Source: GCA-2737725 sp965229355 (lineage in GTDB: Bacteria > Pseudomonadota > Alphaproteobacteria > Rhodospirillales > Rhodospirillaceae). Taken from it: a stretch of DNA of 64,000 nucleotides. Within the stretch, counting starts at the first letter, position 1. The number at the start of each line of letters is the position of its first letter. Made by a program: the position numbers and the translations under genes. This document shows, piece after piece, positions 18,742 through 27,626 of this stretch. The notes under the pieces were generated by a model that did no database searches, was not told where the DNA came from, and saw only the letters and a program-made list of their open reading frames with translations. The stretch is taken from positions 248,001-312,000 of the forward strand of contig OZ245869.1 in the NCBI GenBank assembly GCA_965229355.1. The letters run 5' to 3'.

Positions 18742-18774
18742 GGGCCTTTAAATGGCCCTTCTGGGGCCCTTTTT
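18742..18774 (+). promoter_or_regulatory. possible attenuator: alternative GGGCC/GGCCC hairpins with T-run
   Basis: Three short complementary blocks occur in order: GGGCC (18742-18746), GGCCC (18754-18758) and GGGCC (18764-18768), followed by CTTTTT. Block 2 can pair with block 1, or with block 3 to make a terminator-like hairpin. No plus-strand gene ends here, so the hairpin would act inside the leader of the downstream ligase gene. Stems are only 5 bp, so this is tentative. Confidence 0.35.
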
Positions 18775-18843
18775 GCCGACCAGCCCCCGGATTGCAAGGA
18801 TTGAATCCCGCCTTCACCACCCCGGCCCGCGCCCGTCCTCCCG

Positions 18844-18887
18844 TTGGGCCACCCTGTCAGGCCTGACAGGTCCGCTGACAGGCCCAA
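18844..18887 (+). repeat. nested inverted repeats in the ligase leader
   Basis: A perfect 18-bp palindrome, CCTGTCAGGCCTGACAGG (18853-18870), is followed by another copy of CTGACAGG (18875-18882). Both lie inside a 7-bp outer inverted repeat, TTGGGCC (18844-18850) and GGCCCAA (18881-18887). As DNA this could be a dimeric repressor operator; as RNA it allows alternative hairpins. It ends about 75 bp before the ligase start codon. Confidence 0.6.
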
Positions 18888-18961
18888 AAGCTCATGATGG
18901 GCCTATGAAAAAATGCCCTCAACGGGCGCGCGGCCGAATCCGGATTTGGCCGCTACAAAAG

Positions 18962-20467
18962 ATGGAGCGACCCGTGGCAGCGATTTCGATCTTAAAAGCC
19001 GTGGCTTTGTTGGCCGAACGCGAGCCCGAGCGGATTGTGCTGATCGAAGGCGACCGCCACGTCACCCGCCGCGAATTTGACCGCGCCACTAATCGCCTTG
19101 CGCGCGTTTACCAAAGCGCAGGTGTCGGGCGCGGAGACTACGTCTCGCTGATCATGCCGAACTCCATTGCATTCCTGGAAGCTGTGGTGGCGATTTGGAA
19201 AGTGGGTGCGATCCCACAACCCCTGCCACCGAAACTGGCCTCGAAAGAACTCAACGAAATTATTGCCCTCGCTAAGCCGAAACTGATTGTCGGAAATCCA
19301 CCCAACCGTCCGGTTGGGTGCGCCGTTCTGCCGCTCGGATTCATGCCTGATGTGGATGTATCGGACAGCCCCCTGTCTGATGTCGTTGCACCGCATTTCA
19401 AGGCGATGGTTTCGGGCGGCAGTACCGGGCGCCCCAAGATCATTGTGGCGGGCAACCCTGGCATGATTGATCTGGATGCACCGTTCCCGACTGTGCGCCC
19501 CAACGAACGCTTCTTGGTCACGGGCCCGCTCTATCACAACGCACCGTTCTTAGCGGCCACCACCTGCGTGCTCTCAGGCGGCAGTGCGGTCATCATGCCG
19601 CACTTTGACGCGGAATTAGCATTGCAAATGATCGACGAGCATCAGATCAACTTCATGTCGCTGGTGCCGACGATGATGCATCGGATGTGGCGCTTGGGCG
19701 CAAAGACACGCGCCAAATATGATTTGAGTTCAATCCGCGCGATGATCCACAGTGCATCGTCATGCCCGGTCTGGCTGAAGGAAGCCTGGATCGAGTGGAT
19801 CGGCCCAGAACGTGTGCTGGAAGCCTACAGCAATACAGAAGCACCGGGTTACACCATTATCAGCGGCACAGAGTGGCTGAAGAAAAAGGGCTCGGTCGGT
19901 CGCTGCGACAACAAAACGTGCGAAATCAAAATCGCTGATCGGAATGGCAAGGAAGTACCGACCGGCCAAGTGGGTGAAGTGTATATGCGCCCCATTTTGG
20001 GACCGGGCAGCTCATACTGCTATGGCGACCGCTACTTCTATATCGGCGCAGCACCGCGCCAATTACAGGGCGGTTGGGATTCACTGGGTGATCTCGGTTA
20101 CGTCGACGAAGATGGCTACTTGTTCCTGGCCGACCGCCGCCAAGACATTATCATTCGCGGTGGCGCCAACATTTACCCAGCAGAAGTTGAAGCCGCCATT
20201 GATGCGCACCCTGCCGTGCGCTCCAGCGTTGTCTTTGGCCTGCCGGATGATGACTTGGGAGAAAAGGTTGTGGCGATTGTGGATTCCGTCCTGCCAATCT
20301 CGGAAGAAGAACTGGTCCGCCACCTGCGCACCCAACTGACGCCCTACAAAATCCCGGTGTCGTTCGAATTCACCGACAGCCCCTTGCGTAATGACTGCGG
20401 CAAGGTGCGCCGCTCTGACCTACGCGCCCAACGGATGGCACCAGCCGCCATACCCACGGCGGCTTAA
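18962..20467 (+). CDS. class I adenylate-forming enzyme (acyl/aryl-CoA ligase-like)
   Basis: AMP-binding (ANL) enzyme that activates a carboxylate with ATP, usually as a CoA thioester. The P-loop is SGGSTGRPK near residues 151-159, the A5-type region is EAYSNTEAPG, the hinge motif is GDLGYVDEDGYLFLADRRQD, and the A10 catalytic Lys is in RNDCGKVRR (about Lys481). The 501 residues end without a carrier-protein domain. The frame is open back to 18752, but that extension is Pro/Gly/Arg-rich low complexity, so I use the ATG of MERPVAAIS. It resembles acid-CoA ligases of catabolic pathways; substrate unknown. It is followed by a terminator and the condensation gene. Confidence 0.85.
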   Translation: MERPVAAISILKAVALLAEREPERIVLIEGDRHVTRREFDRATNRLARVYQSAGVGRGDYVSLIMPNSIAFLEAVVAIWKVGAIPQPLPPKLASKELNEIIALAKPKLIVGNPPNRPVGCAVLPLGFMPDVDVSDSPLSDVVAPHFKAMVSGGSTGRPKIIVAGNPGMIDLDAPFPTVRPNERFLVTGPLYHNAPFLAATTCVLSGGSAVIMPHFDAELALQMIDEHQINFMSLVPTMMHRMWRLGAKTRAKYDLSSIRAMIHSASSCPVWLKEAWIEWIGPERVLEAYSNTEAPGYTIISGTEWLKKKGSVGRCDNKTCEIKIADRNGKEVPTGQVGEVYMRPILGPGSSYCYGDRYFYIGAAPRQLQGGWDSLGDLGYVDEDGYLFLADRRQDIIIRGGANIYPAEVEAAIDAHPAVRSSVVFGLPDDDLGEKVVAIVDSVLPISEEELVRHLRTQLTPYKIPVSFEFTDSPLRNDCGKVRRSDLRAQRMAPAAIPTAA

Positions 20468-20531
20468 ACAGTCGGTATGCATAAAACGTCAAGCGGCCGG
20501 ACGTAAAATTTTCTCGCATCGCGTGCTGTCA

Positions 20532-20568
20532 GCCCCCAAGAAAATGAATTAATGCTTGGGGGCCTTTT
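20532..20568 (+). terminator. rho-independent terminator behind the ligase
   Basis: A 9-bp stem, GCCCCCAAG with CTTGGGGGC, with a 14-nt loop, is followed by CTTTTC. It separates the ligase from the condensation-domain gene, so these may be partly or wholly uncoupled in transcription. Confidence 0.8.
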
Positions 20569-20614
20569 CACGCTTGGCACTCAGAGCCAGGCTTCACGTA
20601 CCAGGACCGTTATA

Positions 20615-21943
20615 ATGTCTTCCAATCCTACCAATATGCTTGCGCGCGTCGGCAAACACACTGCGCACTATTTGGACGTCATCGAGAAATTCCGCGAAAC
20701 GCCAGAGCGGAGTTATCACTTCCACCACTTGATGATTAACTTCCAAATTCTCGGCCCGTTTGACGCCGAGAAGTTTAAAGCCGCACTGCATAAGCTCGCG
20801 AAGGTACAGCCTGCCTTCCGCTTGAGTTTCCAGAAAGCAGGTGCTGCCTGGACGCAAAGCATTGCCGACGAACCGTTGCCCGGTTTTATCGAGCACAAAG
20901 TTTTTGGCTCTGATGTGATTGATTGGCGCGATACGACCCGCAACCTGATCATGGCCGAGAACGAAATCGCGTTCCGCATGACCGGCGAGCCGTTGATCAA
21001 ATTCACGATCCTGGAATTTCCCAACGACAACGCTGCGGTGTTTCTGACCAAGTTCCATCACATCGTCTGTGACGGCTGGGGCATCTTGGTTGCCTTAAGC
21101 CAATTACTTGCCTTGTATGAAGCCGAGTTGGCAGGCGTGAACGCCCCTGCGCCCGCCATGCAGCCCACTGACTTTTTGGCCATCGCTGCAGCTGAAAATG
21201 CGTACCTTGCGTCGAAAGATGGCGAGAAACGCATGGCATGGTGGCGCAAGTATTTAGGCGATCACGCGTTCATCCAAAACCCGTTGCCGGAGCGCCCACA
21301 AGGCCGCCTCGCCGCTTGCGTTGATCACTTAAGCTTTGAGACGTCGGCCAAACTGTTCAAACTGGCCGCAGAAAAAGGCATTCACTTCAGCTATCTGATC
21401 CATGCGGCCTTCACGAAAGCCTTAAGCACATGGACAAAATCGAACGACGTTTTGGTGACGTTTGTGAAAGCCAACCGCAACGATGCCAACAGCGCCGTTG
21501 TGGGCAACTTTGCTGATTGGGTAACTGTCCGCCATAAACTCGATCTATCTGCATCTTTGGGCGACGTCGCCAAGGCTGCCGAGCACGATGTCAGCGAAGC
21601 GAAAGAAAACTATCTGCCGTACTGGCAAATCGTTGAGCAAATCTGCCCGCATCAATACTTCAACGATTTCGGCATTACGCCTTACTCGTTCGACTTTATG
21701 CCCGAGTTCAATCCGAAGATTGATTTCGGCGGCAAGGCTTCGTTCTTGCTACTGCGCGATATGGAAGTGTTCCCGTTCCGCCTGACGGCGACCGACATCT
21801 TCTGCCGCACAACCTTGGTCGGGGATTTGGATAAGAAAGAACGCAAGATCGAGATTTTCCTGATCTACCACGGCGGCTACTTGATTGATGAGCAAGTGCG
21901 CGGCGTTTTGAATGAGATGAAAGCGGCTTTGGAAGCTGCCTAA
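20615..21943 (+). CDS. stand-alone condensation-domain protein (NRPS C-domain superfamily acyltransferase)
   Basis: A single chloramphenicol-acetyltransferase-like fold of about 442 residues. It has the canonical catalytic motif HHIVCDGW (residues 148-155), where the second His is the general base, and a DFLA/EKRMAWWRKYL linker typical of condensation domains. No adenylation, carrier or thioesterase domain is attached. Such proteins catalyse amide or ester bond formation between an activated acyl group and an amine or alcohol. It follows the adenylating enzyme and precedes a GST gene by 19 nt. I start at the ATG of MSSNPTN, with AGGA about 9 nt upstream. Substrates unknown. Confidence 0.85.
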   Translation: MSSNPTNMLARVGKHTAHYLDVIEKFRETPERSYHFHHLMINFQILGPFDAEKFKAALHKLAKVQPAFRLSFQKAGAAWTQSIADEPLPGFIEHKVFGSDVIDWRDTTRNLIMAENEIAFRMTGEPLIKFTILEFPNDNAAVFLTKFHHIVCDGWGILVALSQLLALYEAELAGVNAPAPAMQPTDFLAIAAAENAYLASKDGEKRMAWWRKYLGDHAFIQNPLPERPQGRLAACVDHLSFETSAKLFKLAAEKGIHFSYLIHAAFTKALSTWTKSNDVLVTFVKANRNDANSAVVGNFADWVTVRHKLDLSASLGDVAKAAEHDVSEAKENYLPYWQIVEQICPHQYFNDFGITPYSFDFMPEFNPKIDFGGKASFLLLRDMEVFPFRLTATDIFCRTTLVGDLDKKERKIEIFLIYHGGYLIDEQVRGVLNEMKAALEAA

Positions 21944-21962
21944 TAAAGACGGGTTTTATGAG

Positions 21963-22598
21963 ATGTTGAAAATTTACGGGCGTCGCACATCCTTCAATGT
22001 GCAGAAAGTGGTTTGGATCGCCGAAGAACTGAAGGTTCCGTATCAACGCATCGATATCGGCGGCAAATTCGGTGGACTCAACACGCCCGAATATTTGAGC
22101 ATGAACCCGAACGGCAAAATTCCGGTGATCGATGATGACGGTGCGATCGTTTGGGAATCCAACGCCATCGTGCGCTATATTGCCGACAAGCATGGTAAAG
22201 GCACCTGGTGCCCATCAGATCCGGCAAAACGTGCGCAAGCCGATCAATGGATGGATTGGTATTTGAACCATCTACAGCCAGGCTTCATGGGGGTCTTTAT
22301 CGACTCATATAAAGTGCCGCCCGAAAAACGGAACGCTGAGCTTATTAAAAGCCATATCCAAAAGTTAATGGATGCATATGCCTTCATCGAGAAACTGCTG
22401 TCGAAGCAACTGAATATCTTGGGCGATGAAATCACGATGGCCGACATTCCCATCGCAGCGTCACTGTACCGCACGTATACTGTCGGCATTGATGTGCCCA
22501 AGATGGCGAATATTGAGGCTTGGTACGAGCGCTTGAAACAGCGCCCGGCCTTTGCCGAGCATGTGATGGTCGATTACAGCGAACTCCGTGGCTATTAA
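21963..22598 (+). CDS. glutathione S-transferase family protein
   Basis: Two-domain cytosolic GST. The N-terminal thioredoxin-like domain has the start YGRRTSFNVQKV with the likely glutathione-activating Ser, the cis-Pro motif GKIPVIDD and the ESNAIVRYIA glutathione-binding stretch. The C-terminal half is all-helical, including the N-capping-box region ITMADIPIAA. The length of 211 is normal. It lies 19 nt behind the condensation-domain gene and is probably co-transcribed with it. Substrate cannot be inferred. Confidence 0.9.
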   Translation: MLKIYGRRTSFNVQKVVWIAEELKVPYQRIDIGGKFGGLNTPEYLSMNPNGKIPVIDDDGAIVWESNAIVRYIADKHGKGTWCPSDPAKRAQADQWMDWYLNHLQPGFMGVFIDSYKVPPEKRNAELIKSHIQKLMDAYAFIEKLLSKQLNILGDEITMADIPIAASLYRTYTVGIDVPKMANIEAWYERLKQRPAFAEHVMVDYSELRGY

Positions 22599-22611
22599 GT
22601 TCGCGGCTCTT

Positions 22612-22636
22612 AAAGCGCATCACATTTCCGCGCTTT
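22612..22636 (+). terminator. weak hairpin behind the GST gene
   Basis: A 7-bp stem, AAAGCGC with GCGCTTT, has an 11-nt loop but no clear T-run afterwards. It may end the condensation/GST transcript inefficiently, or act as an mRNA 3' stabiliser. Confidence 0.35.
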
Positions 22637-22701
22637 GAGGATCGCCGCATGCGTTTTACGAGCGGCACAGACTAAACTGTGTGCCGTGAGCATTAGGCGA
22701 A

Positions 22702-23322
22702 ATGAAAATGATGGCAAAGCGCCTTCTGTGGATTTTATTGATCGGAGCTGCGGTGCTAGGTGCCGTTGAAGGCATGCTCTGGCTGCAACAAAACGCGACT
22801 GATAACCAAGCTAGTCCTACACCTAATGCCGTGCGCGACTTTTCGTTAACTGACACATCAGGTCAGAAAGTCTCGCTCGCAACATATCGCGGCTCATGGC
22901 TGCTGATCTTTTTTGGCTTCACGAATTGCCCAGATGCCTGCCCGACTGCCATGCTGAATATAAGCACAACTCTACGCGAACTTGGGCCGTTATCCGATCG
23001 CATTCGACCTATTTTCATCACCGTCGATCCCGAGCGTGATACGACGATCCTAATGAAAGATTATTTGGCCAACTTCGGCGACAACATTGTTGGGCTTGTC
23101 GGAACCGCTGACGAAACGGCCGCTGTCGCAAAAGCTTACGGCGTATTCTATCGCAAACGTCTCTTGCAGAATGGGGATTACACGATGGATCACAGCACAG
23201 CACTGTATCTTGTTTCGCCTGCAGGCCAGTATGTTCGACCATATATGCCGGATATAGACCCTACCCAGTTTGCTGACACGTTGCGCAAAGTAATTTCAGA
23301 GACCGAGACTGGAGAACCTTAA
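22702..23322 (+). CDS. SCO family copper chaperone (Sco1/SenC/PrrC)
   Basis: Membrane-anchored periplasmic thioredoxin-fold protein that delivers copper to, or reduces, the CuA site of cytochrome c oxidase. An N-terminal TM anchor (LLWILLIGAAVLGAVEGML) is followed by the redox/copper motif CPDAC within FFGFTNCPDACPT, and the third copper ligand His in MDHSTALYL. All three ligands are present and the length of 206 is standard. Its stop overlaps the start of the PCu(A)C gene (TAATG), a tight functional pair. Confidence 0.92.
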   Translation: MKMMAKRLLWILLIGAAVLGAVEGMLWLQQNATDNQASPTPNAVRDFSLTDTSGQKVSLATYRGSWLLIFFGFTNCPDACPTAMLNISTTLRELGPLSDRIRPIFITVDPERDTTILMKDYLANFGDNIVGLVGTADETAAVAKAYGVFYRKRLLQNGDYTMDHSTALYLVSPAGQYVRPYMPDIDPTQFADTLRKVISETETGEP

Positions 23323-23765
23323 TGACATTTTTTCATCGGACCATCGTTGTCCTTTTGCTCGCCCTTTTCCCAGTGACGGCTTTTGCCGATATTCTGATTG
23401 AGAATGCATGGGTGCGCGCAACAGCTGGCACAAACAAAGTCAGCGCCGGATACGCCGCCATCATCAACAGCGGCGCGCAGAGCGATGAGCTGCTGGCCGT
23501 CTCAACCCCAGCAGCGATGATGACGGAAGTGCATGAGTCAAAATCAGACCACGGCGTGATGTCGATGGATCCAGTCAATAAATTGACCGTGTCTGCCAAT
23601 GGCCGCATAGATTTAAAACCCGGCAGCTATCACTTGATGATTATGAATGTGACGAAGGGCTTAAAAGTTGGCGAGACCGTGGACCTGACGTTCACATTCA
23701 AGACCAAGGGCCCCGTGACGGTGAGAGCCAAAGTGCTACCATTAGCGGCCACAAAATTTGAATAA
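23322..23765 (+). CDS. copper chaperone PCu(A)C
   Basis: Periplasmic Cu(I) chaperone that works with SCO proteins in building the CuA centre of cytochrome oxidase. It has a Sec signal peptide (VLLLALFPVTAFA) and the family's Met/His copper site: H in EVHES, Met in GVMSM and HLMIM near residue 105. The length of 147 is typical. It overlaps the SCO gene by one base, so translation is coupled. No oxidase gene is within the window. Confidence 0.9.
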   Translation: MTFFHRTIVVLLLALFPVTAFADILIENAWVRATAGTNKVSAGYAAIINSGAQSDELLAVSTPAAMMTEVHESKSDHGVMSMDPVNKLTVSANGRIDLKPGSYHLMIMNVTKGLKVGETVDLTFTFKTKGPVTVRAKVLPLAATKFE

Positions 23766-23792
23766 GTGCGGCGCTCGACAGTTCGACGCGCT

Positions 23793-26411
23793 CTAGCGCT
23801 CGTCGACTTCGGCTTCGAGTTCCGGGCGCCAGACTTGATAGTTGGCCTTCCCTTGATGCTTGGCGTGGTACATCGCCACATCCGCATTATGCAGCAAATG
23901 CTGGGCATCACCCGACTGCTGCGGGAACATGGCAATCCCAATAGACGCCGAAACGCGGCCTTCCTGACCATTTAAATCGAATGGTGTGGTCAGCGATTTC
24001 AAAATACGTGTTGCGACAAGTGTAGCGCCTTCGATGCTATCCAGCAGCGGCATAATTACGGTGAACTCATCGCCGCCCAGGCGCGCAACAGTATCAGATT
24101 CACGCACCGATTTTTGCAAACGTTCGGCGGCCCCCTTCAGAAGCAAGTCGCCTGCATCGTGCCCCAAGTTATCATTGATGGCTTTAAAGCCGTCTAAGTC
24201 GATGAACATCAGGCCCACGCTGGTTTTACCGCGCCGGCCTTCCAGCACAACTCGTTGCAGGCGATCATTGAACAGTGTGCGGTTCGGCAACCCAGTCAAT
24301 TGGTCATAGTTAGCTTGATAGATAATCCGCTCTTCTTCCAATTTCCGGGCTGTAATATCAGACACAATACCCGTGTATTGCTGCGGACGTCCTTGCTCAT
24401 CACGAATGATCGACAACCCAACGCGCCAGGCATGGCGCTTGCCAGCTTTATCTGTTGTCCACTGTTCCCATTCTGTCTGAGCTGCGTTGTTCAGCGCAGT
24501 CACGCCGTCAACGCACTGTTTATTGTCGACGAACGGCAAGTCGCTCAACGTACGGCCAAAGACATCAGCACTGAGAAGCCCCGTAATGCGCTGAAATGCC
24601 GGGTTCACTTTCATCACACGGCCACGCGCATCAGTGATGAACAAACCTTCAGCTGATTGATCAAACACCGCGGCGGCCACGCGCTGCTCGGCTGCAATAC
24701 GCTTCTTTTCCGTCACGTCACGGACTGTCAGCACATAGCCCATAATCTGACGGTTTTCGGTGATCGGTGAAATGATGTACGAGGCATCAAACGACAAGCC
24801 ATCGGTGCGCGCCAAGTTCACTTCGATGTCGGTATGAAAGGGCCCCTCAGCCAACTGCGCTTTTATGGGAACAGGCTGGCCACTTTTGATGTGGCCACTG
24901 CCATACAAAAACACGCGCTCGATGGGCAGACCAACCATCGTACTGGCGGAGCGATCAAATAACTCACCCGCCGCTGGATTGGCTGTATTGATCCGACCAT
25001 CTGTACCGACAGCGACAATACCATCGGAAGCAGATTCCAAAATTTGCCGATTTTGCCGTGACAAATCGCGAATTTCTTTGGTGCGCGCTTCAACTTCATC
25101 CGCCAGCTTAGCGGCATAATTCCGCTGCGCTTCGTCCGCCGCACGCCGCGCACTGGCATCGCGCACCACCACAGTGAATAGTGACCCCTGGCCATGCTGC
25201 ATGGTGGTGACGGTAATTTCGGCAGGGAACGTGGTGGCATCGCTGCGCATGCCGTACACATCTCGTGTTTTGCCTAGCAGGGCCGATGGAAATTCAATCG
25301 ATTCTCGGCCCAGGACTGACACCGTTACGACAATGCCTTTTTCGTCGGTCCACTGCGGTAAGATTTTTGTGAGCGGCTGATCGACTAATTGTTGAGGCTC
25401 GTAGCCAAACAACTGCTTCACCGCAGCGTTAACAGACTGAACCAAGCCACGTTCGTCCACCGAGATAACGCCATCAGCCACAGCGTCAACAATAGCTTGT
25501 AAGCGCTGACCGCTGGAGCGCAACGTTTCAACCGCAATCACACGCTGCGTCACATCGCGGACCAACACAGCATACGGACCTTTAGGCCCGAGCGCGCGCA
25601 GCCATACCTCGGCATCAATCACGCGACCATGAACGTCTTTGAGCTTCAACAATTCCGGTTTATCGGCCGCAACGATTGGCAACAAATCCTTCAAGCCATG
25701 TTTGAATTGTGCCGCATAGTCCGAATGAATGAATTCGACAAACGACTTGCCGATCATGTCGCAATCGTCATCAACCGCAAACATCGCGCGGCCCGCAGCA
25801 TTCACATGCAGAATACCAGTGTCATCAATCAGACAAATCGCTTCAGCGCCTATTTCAGCCAAGTGTTGGAATTTATGCTCGTCATCCAAGATTGCTTGCG
25901 TACGTGAACGATTGAACGCACTGGGCATGGCCAGGATCATGGTGCGCGTGTTCGCACCACTGCCGCCAGACACCGTCGCAGCGACATCCACATCGACCGT
26001 GCGGCCATCGTAGGCTAGTAAAGCAATATGCTTTGGCTGTTTACCGGTGGTGAGTGCCGCGAGATTACGGACCACCTTTTTTGCGAAAGCGCCATTCACA
26101 TGCTGGTGGAACGCACGTCCCACTGGTGAGCCCTTCCCCGCATACCCCAGTAATGCTTTACCGGCATCATTAATGGCGACAATTTTGGTACCGACGCATT
26201 CGCACACCAAACCTTTGGACATCGCCGCCAACGAACTGGATGCAAGTGACTTGAGCGGCGTGGTGGCTTTTTGTTTTGATTTGATTTTCGGTGCTACGGA
26301 TTTCAGCGGCTTTTTTGCCTGATGAACAGCGCGCTTTTTTGCCACAGGTTTTGCCTTGGGCTTCGCACGCGCCTTCCCTTTAAGCTTTGCACTGATGGTT
26401 TTGGCCGCCAT
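23793..26411 (-). CDS. multi-PAS diguanylate cyclase
   Basis: Soluble sensor that should make cyclic di-GMP. A Lys/Ala/Pro-rich basic tail fills the first 60 residues. About five PAS domains follow in series (starts recognisable at LVCECVGTKI, KFQHLAEIGAE, RLQAIVDAVAD, RQILESASDG and AAVFDQSAEG), with a coiled-coil-like stretch between the third and fourth. The C-terminal GGDEF domain is complete: DQLTGLPNR, FIDLDGFKAIND, then the inhibitory site RESD five residues ahead of GGDEF. There is no EAL domain. The ATG at 26411 is used; a GTG lies 15 nt upstream. The basic tail is unusual and could bind nucleic acid or membrane. Confidence 0.9.
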   Translation of the reverse strand: MAAKTISAKLKGKARAKPKAKPVAKKRAVHQAKKPLKSVAPKIKSKQKATTPLKSLASSSLAAMSKGLVCECVGTKIVAINDAGKALLGYAGKGSPVGRAFHQHVNGAFAKKVVRNLAALTTGKQPKHIALLAYDGRTVDVDVAATVSGGSGANTRTMILAMPSAFNRSRTQAILDDEHKFQHLAEIGAEAICLIDDTGILHVNAAGRAMFAVDDDCDMIGKSFVEFIHSDYAAQFKHGLKDLLPIVAADKPELLKLKDVHGRVIDAEVWLRALGPKGPYAVLVRDVTQRVIAVETLRSSGQRLQAIVDAVADGVISVDERGLVQSVNAAVKQLFGYEPQQLVDQPLTKILPQWTDEKGIVVTVSVLGRESIEFPSALLGKTRDVYGMRSDATTFPAEITVTTMQHGQGSLFTVVVRDASARRAADEAQRNYAAKLADEVEARTKEIRDLSRQNRQILESASDGIVAVGTDGRINTANPAAGELFDRSASTMVGLPIERVFLYGSGHIKSGQPVPIKAQLAEGPFHTDIEVNLARTDGLSFDASYIISPITENRQIMGYVLTVRDVTEKKRIAAEQRVAAAVFDQSAEGLFITDARGRVMKVNPAFQRITGLLSADVFGRTLSDLPFVDNKQCVDGVTALNNAAQTEWEQWTTDKAGKRHAWRVGLSIIRDEQGRPQQYTGIVSDITARKLEEERIIYQANYDQLTGLPNRTLFNDRLQRVVLEGRRGKTSVGLMFIDLDGFKAINDNLGHDAGDLLLKGAAERLQKSVRESDTVARLGGDEFTVIMPLLDSIEGATLVATRILKSLTTPFDLNGQEGRVSASIGIAMFPQQSGDAQHLLHNADVAMYHAKHQGKANYQVWRPELEAEVDER

Positions 26412-26864
26412 GGAACGAAACGTCACACCCTATCTGCGCGCGCTATATCGGCTCGTGCAGTGCAAAAAATCGGAATGCCGGGAGGTAACGCATACGATAC
26501 GGCCCCCACCGATCGAATTTATACAGAACGCCTTTATACACAACGGCCTGATGGACAAAAACGTCAGGTTGTCCGCCTGTGCAAAAATCGCGTGCCGCAC
26601 CTGCTAAGGCATCGTACACGCCTTGAGAAGTCTAAAACCTTCTATATGCGGCCCTTTTTACAGTTTCGTTTCGAGTCTATATTATTTGGCACCATCTGGA
26701 ATTCGGCGGCGTGGCCCAGACTTTCCGATGCTTTATTCAAACGTGCTTTCGTTCTTAAGCGCGCCCGAAGCTGAGACATACGTAGAGATGGTTACGCGTT
26801 ACCGGACGGGGGGACACAGCGCAGCCCCACATCTCTTTTGAAGATCATTCCTGTGGCAGAAGTC
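26412..26864. other. 450 bp gap without a supported gene
   Basis: Between the diguanylate cyclase start and the msrQ stop. A 37-codon frame from the ATG at 26728 to 26841 reads somewhat protein-like (LSFLSAPEAETYVEMVTRY) but has no ribosome-binding site and no family I recognise. Short hairpins occur near 26550-26580 (CCTGA/TCAGG, GGACAA/TTGTCC). Nothing else stands out. Confidence 0.4.
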
Positions 26865-27482
26865 TCAGGGCCATTTTTTGACGGCACGGATGATTAAAAG
26901 TACGGCCAAGATCGCGCCATAGATGGCGGGTTCCACATAGCCTGTTTTTAACATCATTAAGAAGTGGATGATGCCCGCGATGGTCGAGACATAGACAACC
27001 CGATGAAGTTGCCGCCAGCGCTTGGCGCCCACACGCTTGACCATGCCGTTGGTCGATGTGACCGCGAGCGGAATGAGCGTAACAAACGCCGCCATGCCCA
27101 CCATGATGTAGACGCGTTTCACCACGTCTTTCCAAATCGCTGACCAGTTAAAGAACTGATCGAGCCCAACGTAAGCAAACACATGCAAGCAGACATAAAA
27201 GAACGCGAAGAGACCGAGCATTCGTCGCAAACGGCCAACAACTGACCACCCGGTCAAAATGCGCAGAGGTGTGACAGCCAACGCGATCAGCAAGAACCGC
27301 AATGCCCAATCGCCACAGTATCGAATGATATACTCAATCGGATTAGGGCCGACATTATTCGTCAACGCGGCGTACAACAACCACAGCGCAGGCAAACAAG
27401 ACAAAGCGAAAATGATCGGCTTCAGTGCCCATACGGGCCGAAGACGCTGCGTTTCTGAGGTTTGCGATGCACTCTCTGTCAT
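26865..27482 (-). CDS. msrQ: protein-methionine-sulfoxide reductase heme-binding subunit MsrQ
   Basis: Heme b inner-membrane protein that passes electrons from the respiratory chain to the periplasmic molybdoenzyme MsrP for repair of oxidised methionines. It has six hydrophobic helices and the ferric-reductase-like His ligands: H in YVCLHVFAYV, H in WRQLHRVVYV and H in GIIHFLMML. The length of 205 is typical of MsrQ/YedZ. Its partner msrP is not adjacent but about 12 kb away at 39599, on the same strand. The gene is divergent from an MFS transporter. Confidence 0.92.
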   Translation of the reverse strand: MTESASQTSETQRLRPVWALKPIIFALSCLPALWLLYAALTNNVGPNPIEYIIRYCGDWALRFLLIALAVTPLRILTGWSVVGRLRRMLGLFAFFYVCLHVFAYVGLDQFFNWSAIWKDVVKRVYIMVGMAAFVTLIPLAVTSTNGMVKRVGAKRWRQLHRVVYVSTIAGIIHFLMMLKTGYVEPAIYGAILAVLLIIRAVKKWP

Positions 27483-27626
27483 CTCTAATACATTGCACCA
27501 CTTTGTGAGTTGCGCAACGCTGGTCGCCCTGTTGCCATTGGTTACAGAATTCTCCTTGTGAGGTTAAAGCCCTCATAGGCAGATGGTAGTTGCAAAATAA
27601 TACACAGTGACGTCGAGGGACGGGGA

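Noticed and set aside
18796..18830. Possible tRNA T-arm-like stretch (GGATTGAATCCC)
   Set aside because: The TTCRA loop consensus is broken and no acceptor or anticodon stem can be drawn around it.
26728..26841. 37-codon frame in the gap before msrQ
   Set aside because: Looks faintly protein-like but has no ribosome-binding site and no recognisable family; not enough for a gene call.
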